Assembly (NCBI GenBank): GCA_027064885.1
Contig: JAMOOZ010000233.1
Coordinates: 1 to 34,534, forward strand
DNA length: 34,534 bases
Direction of reading: 5' to 3'
Source: Desulfurococcales archaeon
GTDB lineage: Archaea; Thermoproteota; Thermoprotei_A; Sulfolobales; NBVN01
Shown: one piece after another, positions 8,954 to 16,819 of the stretch
Numbering within the stretch: position 1 is the stretch's first letter
How the letters are laid out: the number at the start of each line of letters is the position of its first letter
Notes under the pieces: generated by a model
Databases searched by the model: none
The model's input: the letters and a program-made list of their open reading frames with translations, nothing else
What the model was told of the DNA's origin: nothing
Translations under genes and position numbers: made by a program

Positions 8954-9361
8954 ATGGTGAAGAGCTTAAGGATAGTTGGCGGGTACAGGATTGTGATGGA
9001 GTTATACTCCCCCTACCGAGTTAGAATTTATGAGTATAACGACAGGATCAAGGACAGTGGTTACTATTTGAAACCTCTTCATATAGTACATAAGGCTGTA
9101 GGTGGAAGGAAGCTAAAATACCTCTACTTTGGACGCTACTGGTACCGCGTAATAAAGCGTAAGGGTAAGATTAGGTGGGTATATGTGGGTAGAGACAAAC
9201 CTGACCCCCACCTGCCCGACCCACCAATTTCCCCATTCGAGGGTCTCGGCATACTGGTGGAAGGCGAAGATGTGCTAGTAGATGAAAAAACCTATGAAGC
9301 CCTTTCAAGAATATCCATTAAGATTAAAGGAGAGAATCTGCTACCAGAAATCAATGTTTAG
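8954..9361 (+). CDS. Hypothetical basic beta-rich protein
   Basis: 135 aa, function not recognised. The centre is rich in Tyr, Arg and Lys: YFGRYWYRVIKRKGKIRWVY then VGRDKPDPHLPDPPISPFEGLG. The first part resembles the short beta-hairpin 'KGxxYxY...GK.r.vYiG' nucleic-acid-binding motif found at the N-termini of archaeal integrases and transposases, so a nucleic-acid-binding role is a weak inference. No transmembrane segment. The ATG at 8954 has AGAGAGATC upstream. It lies between the hypothetical at 8431 and priL, all on the plus strand. Confidence 0.65.
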   Translation: MVKSLRIVGGYRIVMELYSPYRVRIYEYNDRIKDSGYYLKPLHIVHKAVGGRKLKYLYFGRYWYRVIKRKGKIRWVYVGRDKPDPHLPDPPISPFEGLGILVEGEDVLVDEKTYEALSRISIKIKGENLLPEINV

Positions 9362-9434
9362 TTAATTAAACGACGATAGAGATACTTGTAGTAATTAATT
9401 AGTGACGTTTCAACTTGTGGTTTTGGGTTTGGAA

Positions 9435-10571
9435 ATGCCTAGAGAAAGACCATTCTATGCCAAGTATCCCTTTATGGTTTCCCTAGATGAGTATCTCCTG
9501 CATGCTTACGGGACTAGGTTATCACTTAACGATTTACTAGATCTACAGGACCTTAAGGAACAAGGGCTAATGAGAATTAAGTCGGCGTTAGGAAGAGGTT
9601 CTTATACAGTTTCATTTGATGAAGATCAGGAAGTTATCTCATTTTACTTAGCACTGATACTCGCTAGCGCGGTAGACCCGTGGGCCCTTCATAAGTACGC
9701 TGACGTCGAGGCTAAGCGCGCCGTTAGCTTCATGCTTGGAGATAAAGATAGGGTCATCAGTGTAATAGCCGAAAAACTTGGTGTGGAATTAGAGTACTTT
9801 GGCTCGGAATCAAATATCTGTGGACACAGAGTAGTTGTGGGTGTGGAAAAGCGCACAGGTAAGGAAGTAATTGAGTGTTATCCATTTAGGGTAACTATTC
9901 CAACGTATTTACGGCTAACTGAATCTCTTGCTTCGGATCCTAAGTGGAAACTAGTGAACAGGTGTGTAATCCGCGGATACGTGTACCTCAATAAACGCGA
10001 TGCCGCCAGATTACTTGAGTCAGCCATTAAATCGAGAATTGCTGAATTAGCAATGGAATTAGTCTCGACTACGAGTATTGATTCCGAACGCATTATGCCT
10101 GAGGTTAACGAACTCAGAGAGCTTGTACGTAGTGTGCGTGGTTTTCTAACCTCGGAGAAGGACAAGTTTATGGAGGAACTTAGAGGTCAGATCGTGGAGG
10201 AATTCTTTCCTCCTTGCATAACGGAGATCATGAATGCTTTACTTAAGGGCGAACACCTTTCACATCACCAGCGTTTTGCTCTAGCTACCTTTCTCCTTAA
10301 TATCGGTGCAGATGTTGATTATGTGCTTAATTTAATGCGTAATCTCCCAGACTTCAACGAGAGAATAGCTCGTTACCAGGTTGAACACTTAGCAGGTCAG
10401 AGAGGGTCTAGGAAGAAGTATAGTATGTACAGTTGCGAGAAAATGAAGACCTTAGGCATGTGCGTGGCGGATTGCGGTGTTAAGAACCCTATCCAGTATT
10501 ACTGGCGTCAATTACGTGCTTCCCGGAAAGCGGGGGGAGGTAAAACAATATCTTCTCATACCCAGGGGTAG
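9435..10571 (+). CDS. priL: DNA primase large subunit (Fe-S)
   Basis: Regulatory large subunit of the archaeal/eukaryotic heterodimeric primase. Seen: KYPFMVSLDEYLLHAYG near the start, a helical N-terminal domain with RGYVYLNKRDAARLLESAIK, and the C-terminal 4Fe-4S domain with four cysteines (in FFPPCI, and in YSCEKMKTLGMCVADCG) plus HHQRFALATFLLNIGAD. The frame is open to GTG 9402, but that start has no Shine-Dalgarno and adds 11 residues (TFQLVVLGLE) not expected in the family; ATG 9435 gives MPRERPFYAKYPF, closer to known PriL termini. The last 83 bp are antisense to the gene at 10489. PriS is not in the window. Confidence 0.93.
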   Translation: MPRERPFYAKYPFMVSLDEYLLHAYGTRLSLNDLLDLQDLKEQGLMRIKSALGRGSYTVSFDEDQEVISFYLALILASAVDPWALHKYADVEAKRAVSFMLGDKDRVISVIAEKLGVELEYFGSESNICGHRVVVGVEKRTGKEVIECYPFRVTIPTYLRLTESLASDPKWKLVNRCVIRGYVYLNKRDAARLLESAIKSRIAELAMELVSTTSIDSERIMPEVNELRELVRSVRGFLTSEKDKFMEELRGQIVEEFFPPCITEIMNALLKGEHLSHHQRFALATFLLNIGADVDYVLNLMRNLPDFNERIARYQVEHLAGQRGSRKKYSMYSCEKMKTLGMCVADCGVKNPIQYYWRQLRASRKAGGGKTISSHTQG

Positions 10572-11043
10572 AGAAACCTTTCGGAACCCTAAACGAAATT
10601 ACGTTATCGGGACCTACCTCATACTTGAACCCGAACTCGGCTTCAACAACACGGCTTCCAGGAGGTAAAACCCATGTAACTGTGTAGTCGTACTCAGCAA
10701 TATCCTCCTCATAACTATCCTCGTATATATTTAACCCGTCCTTAAGATTTCCTCTGAATCTTACAATGAATAGTATGTAAGGTCTACATGGATCGCTCGC
10801 AATACCGGCTGATACCTTAATTACTCGTGGATGAACGCGCTTCTCATTCACTTTAACTTCCTCAGCATCAATGAATGACTGCATATTCTCTTTTATCTTA
10901 ATTAATTCTTCACGTAACTTAAGGCTGTTTGACAGAATTCTCATAAATTCTCGATCTTCATCAAGATACTCAAAAATTATTATTTCTGTAAACTGCCCTG
11001 ATCTGTCTACCGTAAAATGACAGTACCCGAATACAGGCTTCAC
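10489..11043 (-). CDS. Conserved hypothetical protein, antisense overlap with priL
   Basis: 184 aa, no recognised family. An N-terminal beta segment (GYCHFTVDRSGQFTEIIIF) and an acidic/basic helix (about 25-65) are followed by a beta-rich half with RPYILFIVRFRGNLKDGL and YDYTVTWVLPPGSRVVEAEFG; it looks like a soluble two-domain protein. Its ATG overlaps the stop of the upstream Lrp/AsnC gene by 4 bp (11040-11043), so it is translationally coupled to that regulator. Its last 27 codons lie opposite the 3' end of priL. The coupling and the protein-like composition argue that it is real; the function is unknown. Confidence 0.75.
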   Translation of the reverse strand: MKPVFGYCHFTVDRSGQFTEIIIFEYLDEDREFMRILSNSLKLREELIKIKENMQSFIDAEEVKVNEKRVHPRVIKVSAGIASDPCRPYILFIVRFRGNLKDGLNIYEDSYEEDIAEYDYTVTWVLPPGSRVVEAEFGFKYEVGPDNVISFRVPKGFSTPGYEKILFYLPPLSGKHVIDASNTG

Positions 11044-11510
11044 GGTGGCGTTACCTTTCTATCTTCCTTAATTACACGCAGAACCACAGCTGTTGATGTA
11101 TGCTGAACGCCTTCAATTGTTCCTATCTTGTCGAGCAATTCTGATAGTTCCTTGTGGTCCCTTACAAGTATCTCAAGAGCGAATGTCCATTCTCCAGTAA
11201 TGTCGTAAATTACTTTTATTTGTGGAATCTTGAGAAGAGCCTGCACTATATCATTGTACTTTTTTATATCGACTGCAAGGAAGACTAAGGACCTCAAATT
11301 ATACCCTAAAGTCTCGGGCGAAACTTCTGCAACAATTCTCTTAATAATACCTCTTTCCTTAAGGCGTTTGACACGCATATAGACTGTAGAAGAACTTATG
11401 CCTAACATTCTCCCCAGCTCTGCGTACGTTAGGTCGGCATTTTCTTGGAGAATATTTATTAATTTTTTGTCTATCTCGTCTAAATCTAAGATGGTCAAGG
11501 TAGCACCCAC
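11040..11510 (-). CDS. Lrp/AsnC-family transcriptional regulator
   Basis: 156 aa, full length for the family. The N-terminal winged helix-turn-helix is IDKKLINILQENADLTYAELGRM...SSSTVYMRVKRLKERGIIKR (about 12-60); the C-terminal half is a RAM/ACT-like ligand and oligomerisation domain (VFLAVDIKKYNDIVQALLKI...TGEWTFALEILVRDHKELSELL). The start could be GTG 11510, or a little further in: the second codon context GATLTILDLDEID is plausible. It is coupled by 4 bp to a gene of unknown function downstream, an obvious candidate target or partner. AT-rich sequence with T-tracts separates it from the PCNA gene, which ends 37 bp upstream. Confidence 0.92.
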   Translation of the reverse strand: MGATLTILDLDEIDKKLINILQENADLTYAELGRMLGISSSTVYMRVKRLKERGIIKRIVAEVSPETLGYNLRSLVFLAVDIKKYNDIVQALLKIPQIKVIYDITGEWTFALEILVRDHKELSELLDKIGTIEGVQHTSTAVVLRVIKEDRKVTPP

Positions 11511-11547
11511 TTAATTTTTTATTATTAATCAAATAAAAATCTTATCA

Positions 11548-12294
11548 TCACATCTTTGGTGCCAGTAGATATTCGACGTTCCCCCCTTCAACAAGAGTGA
11601 ATGAAAGGTATAGGGGGACATCACTCCCAAATTTTATATTTACGGCATCAGTCACGCCTGTTAAGTTGAGTACCTTTAATATGTAATCCTCATCGTAGTT
11701 AGCTCGTGAAGGTTCTTTAACCTCCATCTCAAGTATGGATCCCCCCATCCTAGAAAGCCTTGCTTCAGCATTTACCTCTAGCGCCTTCAAGTAGAGGTAC
11801 TGATCATCCTCGGCAGCGAAAGTTATTGTGCCGGCGCCCTTAAGGTCTTTGAGGGCCTCCTTAAAGGCTCTCGCAACTACGAGTGCTGAAACCTTAAACT
11901 CAGGTGTTATCTCACCAATCTCCTGCGCTGAAACCTCTATAGACCTGTACTTGTATCTCTTCGTTGACATCCCCTCTATTATTACCTCATAGAACTCCTC
12001 GTTTGTCCTAAACACAAACTTATCGCCTTTCTTGGGTTTTGGTAGGGTCTTGATAAGGTTGTTGACATTTACGCCGACTTCCAAATCTTTCTCTATGCTA
12101 TATTCAAGGAATGCCTCTGAAGGCATTCTTATAACTATCATCGCTATTTGCGCCGGATCCAGCGCCTTAACGACCAAGCCCTCCTGTGTGAACTTAAACA
12201 GTGCCTCATCAACGATGTTCCCTAATGCCTCTAGGACCGTCACTAATTGCTTAGCGCTAGAATGCTCAAACTTAACAATATATCCCTCACTCAT
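11548..12294 (-). CDS. pcn: DNA polymerase sliding clamp (PCNA)
   Basis: 248 aa, standard PCNA length, forming the replication clamp ring. Seen: ALGNIVDEALFKFTQEGLVVKALDPAQIAMIVIRMP at the N-terminus, the interdomain connector region, LKDLKGAGTITFAAEDDQYLYLKA, and the C-terminal KFGSDVPLYLSFTLVEGGNVEYLLAPKM, which is the canonical clamp tail that receives PIP boxes. Crenarchaea usually encode three PCNA paralogues forming heterotrimers; which one this is cannot be told here. It is divergent from the ATPase cluster. The ATG at 12294 has no strong Shine-Dalgarno; TTAATTAA about 25 bp upstream could be its TATA box with a near-leaderless transcript. Confidence 0.96.
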   Translation of the reverse strand: MSEGYIVKFEHSSAKQLVTVLEALGNIVDEALFKFTQEGLVVKALDPAQIAMIVIRMPSEAFLEYSIEKDLEVGVNVNNLIKTLPKPKKGDKFVFRTNEEFYEVIIEGMSTKRYKYRSIEVSAQEIGEITPEFKVSALVVARAFKEALKDLKGAGTITFAAEDDQYLYLKALEVNAEARLSRMGGSILEMEVKEPSRANYDEDYILKVLNLTGVTDAVNIKFGSDVPLYLSFTLVEGGNVEYLLAPKM

Positions 12295-12379
12295 CTCAAC
12301 AATCCCGAAGTAATGTTAATTAAGTTTCTAAAAACATTAGCGTGCGCATGATGAGGACCACTCCGGAGCGGATTAAACA

Positions 12380-12389
12380 CTTTAAAAAG
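12380..12389 (+). promoter_or_regulatory. TATA-like promoter of the A-type ATPase cluster
   Basis: CTTTAAAAAG lies 89-98 bp upstream of the first ATPase gene's TTG, in the 183-bp spacer divergent from PCNA. It predicts a leader of about 65-70 nt, longer than usual here. Judged by eye. Confidence 0.4.
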
Positions 12390-12477
12390 CATGAAGAACC
12401 GTGTGAGGGCTGATGGTTCCTCTTCGGCAAGTTAAAGCTTATTTGAAAACCCCTAACAAATCTTAGGGAGTGGGAAG

Positions 12478-12783
12478 TTGTCTTCCTTAAGCGATATTGA
12501 AAAGGAAGCTAAGGAGATTGTGGAGAGAGCTAAGAAGGAGGCTGAAGAAATACTGCGTAAGGCTAAGGAAGAAGCAGAGTCATTGAGAAACGCAGAGATC
12601 AACGCGTCCTTGAGTGAAGAGGAAATTAAGCAAATCGAGGAAGAATTCCGCATGAAAATTGAGAAGGCACAGAGAAACTTTGAAGAGAAGAGAAGAGTAA
12701 TAGAGGAAAAATATAGCCAATACAGAGGCGAAATTGTTTCTAAGATAGTGAAGTTAATTGCGGGAACCGCTCAAGGGAGTTAA
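12478..12783 (+). CDS. atpH: A-type ATPase subunit H/G-like peripheral stalk coiled coil
   Basis: 101 aa, almost entirely charged coiled coil (IEKEAKEIVERAKKEAEEIL and on to about residue 80), as in the AhaH/subunit G peripheral-stalk partner of subunit E. Immediately followed (2 bp) by subunit I, the usual archaeal order. Start TTG at 12478 with GGGAGTGGGAAG directly upstream; no ATG or GTG start is available in this frame nearby. The heptad-rich sequence resembles the first 60 residues of subunit E at 16214, its expected binding partner. The subunit letter varies between organisms; the family assignment is from position and composition. Confidence 0.85.
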   Translation: MSSLSDIEKEAKEIVERAKKEAEEILRKAKEEAESLRNAEINASLSEEEIKQIEEEFRMKIEKAQRNFEEKRRVIEEKYSQYRGEIVSKIVKLIAGTAQGS

Positions 12784-12785
12784 AG

Positions 12786-14828
12786 ATGATCGTATCTACT
12801 CCAGAGAAGGTAGTTTATGTAAGGATACTTACGGAGAAGAAACTCACTAAGAAATTGCTGGAGGCCCTCCAGAGCGCTGGTTCCCTTCATCCCGAGTTAC
12901 TTACGGAAGTCAGTGAGAAAGACCGTGAAGCCCTCTTAAAAGAAGCTGAGAGACTACATGAGCTAGAGCGAGTGCTCAACGAGTTTAACTCAATTATTCC
13001 CAAGCAAATTCTCGTTAAACTCGATTGCGAGATATCAGCGAGTAGACTTCATGACTATCTCCTAAGTCTATCGAATAAGCTCTCTGAAGCTTTACAGCAG
13101 GCTAAAGGCATTAAGGCCAGAATTGAACAAGTGACTGAGGAAATCGCTAAATCCAAGGAAATCCTACAGGCGCTACTGATACTATCTACCAATTCCAAAT
13201 ACAGTAACGCCTTTATAGATAACATATCCTTCACTGGAAGCATAGTCGCTGCACGGACAATACTACTAGAAAAGGAAATAATTAATAGCTTCCTAGCCGA
13301 GCTACCTGAAGATCTCAAACAACGAGTAGTGCTTGATGTAGTGTCATCGAAGGGATACGGAAAAGCCGTAATCATCGTTGCTGGTACAAGAAGTGACGTA
13401 GAAGCTACTATTGAGATCGCTACGTCCGTAGGAGGTAAAGTAATCGAGATACCTGAAAAGCACACTACAGTCCTAAAATTTCTAGAGAGGTTAAGAGTGC
13501 GCGTCAATATGCTTCACAGAGAACTAAGTAAGCTTAGGGATAACTTCGAGAAGCTCATAAATAAGGTCTCAAAGGATCTGGCACTAGGTAAGGTAGTAGC
13601 TACGGCATACAAGGATAGATTACAAGTTCTTCTCTCCGCCTTAAAAGGAAGGTACTTAGTCGCTGTTGAAGGATGGGTACCGCTCTCAAACAGAAAGTGG
13701 TTAGAGGATTTCCTTTACTCAAACTTAAAATACGTGTATATTGTTGACTCTCCCCCACCACCCAATAAGACACCACCAACAAAGCTCAAGAACCCGCGAA
13801 TATTTAGACCCTATGAAATAATAACCAAGATTTATGGTATCCCAAATTATAACGAATACGACCCAACCCCCTTAATCGCATATTCCCTTACGCTATTCTT
13901 TGGTTTAATGTTTGCCGACGTAATTTACGGAGCTACAATGTTCATCATAATAAACTACCTCTTAGAGAAGACAGGGTTCATAGAGAATCCATACTCTGAA
14001 GGATACAAGTTATTTAAGAGACTCTGTACATACCTCTCATTATCGTCTATATTCTTCGGCTTACTTTCCAATAGCTTTGCCGGATACTCAATAGTCCTTA
14101 ATGACGGTAGGATAAGTTTTGTCAAACCTTCAGGATCAATGCCACAATCCTTGTTACCTTTACTTAATCCTATGTTTTTCATAAGTTTCGCAATAATCCT
14201 TGGATTAATACATGTTAATATAGCCCACATTCTCTCATTCATAAAGTACGTGAAACAAAGAAACAAGGGAGAGGTAATCTCCAAGATAGGGTTCTTTACG
14301 ATTGAATTGTTCGGCATACCTTACGTCCTCTATAAGCTCCTTAATATTAATCTGCCAGAGCCCCTGAGTTCCTACACTAATTACTTACTATACGGTATAG
14401 TTGTTGGGCTATCCCTACTAATCGCTGGTAAATTAATAGCTTACAGAGCCCTGGGCTCACTGTTCTGGCTCTTCGACATAACTGGGCTTCTAGGCGATGT
14501 AATGTCATACACAAGGTTAGCAGGAATAGGTCTAGCTACGTCGTTATTGGCACAGAACTTCAATACTCTCTCCCTAGGACTCGGTAGCGCCATTTCTTCG
14601 ATGGTACCAATACATGTTCTAGGATTAATCCTTGGGGTTATAGCAACATTAATCGTCATGATACCGGCTAACCTATTAAACATGGCGTTCGGAATAATTG
14701 GTGCTTTTGTTCATTCACTAAGGCTGTGTTTCGTGGAGTTCCTTCCCAAGTTCTACGAAGGGGATGGAAGAGAGTTCCAGCCCTTTACGATAAAGGTCAA
14801 AGATGCGATCCTTATAGGCTCTAGATGA
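12786..14828 (+). CDS. atpI: A-type ATPase membrane subunit I (a-subunit)
   Basis: 680 aa. Forms the ion half-channels next to the K ring and anchors the peripheral stalks. The N-terminal cytoplasmic part (about 1-340) has coiled coils and the EGWVPLSNRKWLEDFL block; the C-terminal part has about seven or eight hydrophobic segments starting at YDPTPLIAYSLTLFFGLMFADVIYG. The conserved channel arginine is in DVMSYTRLAGIGLA near residue 580, followed by the HSLRLCFVEFLPKFYEGDGREFQPF signature. The ATG is 2 bp after subunit H. It is followed by an 898-bp gap before subunit K, so the operon is broken here by foreign debris. Confidence 0.96.
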   Translation: MIVSTPEKVVYVRILTEKKLTKKLLEALQSAGSLHPELLTEVSEKDREALLKEAERLHELERVLNEFNSIIPKQILVKLDCEISASRLHDYLLSLSNKLSEALQQAKGIKARIEQVTEEIAKSKEILQALLILSTNSKYSNAFIDNISFTGSIVAARTILLEKEIINSFLAELPEDLKQRVVLDVVSSKGYGKAVIIVAGTRSDVEATIEIATSVGGKVIEIPEKHTTVLKFLERLRVRVNMLHRELSKLRDNFEKLINKVSKDLALGKVVATAYKDRLQVLLSALKGRYLVAVEGWVPLSNRKWLEDFLYSNLKYVYIVDSPPPPNKTPPTKLKNPRIFRPYEIITKIYGIPNYNEYDPTPLIAYSLTLFFGLMFADVIYGATMFIIINYLLEKTGFIENPYSEGYKLFKRLCTYLSLSSIFFGLLSNSFAGYSIVLNDGRISFVKPSGSMPQSLLPLLNPMFFISFAIILGLIHVNIAHILSFIKYVKQRNKGEVISKIGFFTIELFGIPYVLYKLLNINLPEPLSSYTNYLLYGIVVGLSLLIAGKLIAYRALGSLFWLFDITGLLGDVMSYTRLAGIGLATSLLAQNFNTLSLGLGSAISSMVPIHVLGLILGVIATLIVMIPANLLNMAFGIIGAFVHSLRLCFVEFLPKFYEGDGREFQPFTIKVKDAILIGSR

Positions 14829-15265
14829 GTCAGTGCTTCCTAGTAATGCCTAGCGAAAAACGAGTATTTAGTAGGCATTGTTTAAGGTGTGGTATGCGTA
14901 GGCTTGTTATTTAGCAGGTAGTTATTGATGTTTCGATAAAGATAAACTTATATCCTCTTAAGGATTATAGAATTTTATCCTTCGATGAGGTTTTGGAGGA
15001 TTACTTTCCTTTAAGCTTGAGAAAGAGTAGGGTGACACGCCGCATGCCTAGCGGGCTTGGAGCACAGCCCATTACCCACATTCATGAAAAACACTAGAAT
15101 GACATCATAAACATATCATATGATGAAGATAGAATAATATAGGAAAAGAATATTAAAAGCCATAGTTTAACGTTTCTCCACTTAGGAAAGCTACCTACGT
15201 TCTCTACATGATACTTCCTTACCGTTCATAATCCATAGCTTAATATTTCGAAGTTTTTTGCGTTT
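14829..15265 (+). other. Gap inside the ATPase cluster, no confident gene
   Basis: No gene with recognisable homology. Two short open stretches stand out. A 22-codon one (14847-14914) contains a C-x2-CG zinc-ribbon-like motif, FSRHCLRCGMRR. A 60-codon one without a start (14915-15097) reads VVIDVSIKINLYPLKDYRIL and ends RRMPSGLGAQPITHIHEKH. They may be debris of the same insertion as the transposase-like segment to the right. The rest (15098-15265) is AT-rich with no structure I can name. Confidence 0.35.
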
Positions 15266-15603
15266 GTTGTGGGCGAGTTTGTCAAGGTTTTCGCTGAGCT
15301 ACCTGCGGTAGTCTTTTTCAGGCTTCTCTCAGGAACCCGGCGACCATCGTTATGCTTATTAGTGGCGTTGAAGCTAAGGGACTGCTTAGTACTGCTTGGT
15401 TATTTAAGATTGTTTCTCATAGGATGCTCAGCTTAGCTATGAAAGCACCGCTCTACACTATCAACATAAAGAACGTAGACTCAAAAGAAACAACGCACTC
15501 AAAGAACATGACGAAATAATGAACCAGCATACCAACAGCTCTAAAAGACATTAAAACACACAACAATACGAAACACCGTAAACTAATGTTTCTGCCCCCT
15601 TAA
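15266..15603 (+). pseudogene. Decayed TnpB/OrfB-like transposase 3' end
   Basis: Three overlapping frames read like one protein broken by frameshifts. They are VVGEFVKVFAELPAVVFF (from 15266), then a 65-codon frame 15322-15519 containing GVEAKGLLSTAWLFKIV, SLAMKAPLYTINIKNVDSKE and THSKNM, then a tail with PTALKDIKTHNN to the stop at 15603. The W-x2-F-x-I ... AMK-x-PLY-x-I ... S-x2-TTHS pattern resembles the RuvC-like end of archaeal IS200/IS605 OrfB-type transposases ('W..l...i..Ka...G..v..v.p..TS'). No start, no inverted repeats and no intact copy were seen, so family assignment is tentative. Confidence 0.4.
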
Positions 15604-15683
15604 GTAGGCATCTCTATTTGTTGCTTGTTGCGTTATTATTACGTTATGATTTGAAAATTTTGTATGGTTCATTATATAATATT

Positions 15684-15692
15684 CTTTTTAAG
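15684..15692 (+). promoter_or_regulatory. TATA-like promoter element before subunit K
   Basis: CTTTTTAAG lies 35 bp upstream of the subunit K GTG, within a very AT-rich tract (15645-15712) that also has ATTATATAATA. It suggests that K-E-C-F-A-B-D has its own promoter, independent of H-I. Confidence 0.5.
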
Positions 15693-15726
15693 TTCCCTCA
15701 TTTTATAATATTGAAGGTGTGGTACC

Positions 15727-16203
15727 GTGGATCCCGTGAATTTCGTTGCGACATTAGGTATAGCCCTGGGTTTGGTAGGTGGTTTAGCAGGGTCGTCCAT
15801 AGGAACGGCAAGAGCAGCGTCAGCTGGGCTCGCAGTGCTAGCAGAGGAGCCGGGATACTTTAAGCAAGTCATAATATTATCTGCATTACCGATGACTCAG
15901 ACATTTTACGGCTTAATCTTCACGTTATTGGGTCTCACGTCGGTGCTTCCTTCCGTCAGCGGGATAACCGCTTTTAAGAGTGGGGCTTTCTTAGGTATAG
16001 GAATAGCCGTAGGATGTGCGGAATTCGTATCTGCTTGGATGCAAGGCACCGTATGTGTGTCAGGAATTATAGAGGTACCAAAGACTAAAGGAGGAATCTG
16101 GGTACATACCATGATACTTGCGTCCTACGTGGAGTTATTCGGAATACTTGGGCTAGTATTCGGATACCTGCTTCTCGCTATGGTTGCTGGCCTACCCGTG
16201 TAG
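15727..16203 (+). CDS. atpK: A-type ATPase proteolipid subunit K (c-ring, duplicated hairpin)
   Basis: 158 aa with four hydrophobic helices, i.e. a tandem-duplicated c subunit (two hairpins). Helix 2 reads ALPMTQTFYGLIFTLLG, with Gln where F-type c subunits carry the ion-binding carboxylate; helix 4 reads ASYVELFGILGLVFGYLLL, with the ring Glu. Thus one carboxylate per four helices, the V-type arrangement. The T-Q-x2-Y in helix 2 plus Glu in helix 4 resemble the Na+-binding set of Enterococcus hirae NtpK (T64, Q65, Y68, E139), so Na+ coupling is possible but inferred. GTG start with GGTGTGG 4 bp upstream. Confidence 0.96.
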   Translation: MDPVNFVATLGIALGLVGGLAGSSIGTARAASAGLAVLAEEPGYFKQVIILSALPMTQTFYGLIFTLLGLTSVLPSVSGITAFKSGAFLGIGIAVGCAEFVSAWMQGTVCVSGIIEVPKTKGGIWVHTMILASYVELFGILGLVFGYLLLAMVAGLPV

Positions 16204-16213
16204 GCGATGTGTT

Positions 16214-16813
16214 ATGAGTCTAGAAGAACTCAGAAAAAGAATTCTGGAGGAGGCACAGAAGGATGCTGAGAAGATACTGCGTGAGGCTAAGGAGGAGGCG
16301 GAAAGGATTGTCGCTGAGGCTAGGGAAGAATACTATAGAAAGTTAAGGAATGCCCGGAGAAAGGCATTACAAGAATTTATCGAGAAAAAGAATGCTGAAT
16401 ATGTTAGTAAATTAGTAGAGTTTAATATAGAACTTCTGAAGCTTAAGAACAAAATGCTTAACGAAATCCTTGCAGATGTACAAAGGGAACTTACGGAGTT
16501 TCCTGCCTCTAAGCGTAGAGAATCTCTTAGAATTCTTCTTAAAGAGAGTCTCGAAAGTGGTGTCTTTACAGGTAACGTGATAGTTAAGGTGGTCCCTAAG
16601 GATTCCAATATCGTTAGGGAAGTCGTTCAAGAATACTTCAAGGAAGCTGTAACCGCTATTGAGTTATGTGAGCCAGAAAAGTTAGGCGGGGTAATTGTTG
16701 AAAGCATCGATAGAGAGCACGCTGTTGATAACACGTATGCTACACGTCTTGAGAAAGCTATGCCTGAAATTATGAATATACTAAATGCCAAGATATTCCG
16801 AGTTGAAGGGTAA
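16214..16813 (+). CDS. atpE: A-type ATPase subunit E (peripheral stalk)
   Basis: 199 aa; forms the peripheral stalk with the coiled-coil subunit H/G. The N-terminal ~80 residues are a long coiled coil (RILEEAQKDAEKILREAKEE and on); the C-terminal globular domain binds the A3B3 head and contains LGGVIVESIDREHAVDNTYATRLEKA, the family signature ('GG....d.dg.i..dnTf..Rle'). An upstream extension to GTG 16184 would overlap the K gene's end; the ATG at 16214 gives MSLEELRKRILEEA, matching family starts. Follows subunit K by 10 bp. Confidence 0.95.
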   Translation: MSLEELRKRILEEAQKDAEKILREAKEEAERIVAEAREEYYRKLRNARRKALQEFIEKKNAEYVSKLVEFNIELLKLKNKMLNEILADVQRELTEFPASKRRESLRILLKESLESGVFTGNVIVKVVPKDSNIVREVVQEYFKEAVTAIELCEPEKLGGVIVESIDREHAVDNTYATRLEKAMPEIMNILNAKIFRVEG

Positions 16814-16819
16814 TCCGAA

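Noticed and set aside
15618-15863. 81-aa plus-strand frame over the start of subunit K
   Set aside because: It overlaps the K gene out of frame and its first part is the AT-rich promoter tract; composition not protein-like.
12478-16813. Subunits H and E as a gene duplication
   Set aside because: Their likeness is heptad coiled-coil composition; E has a globular domain that H lacks.
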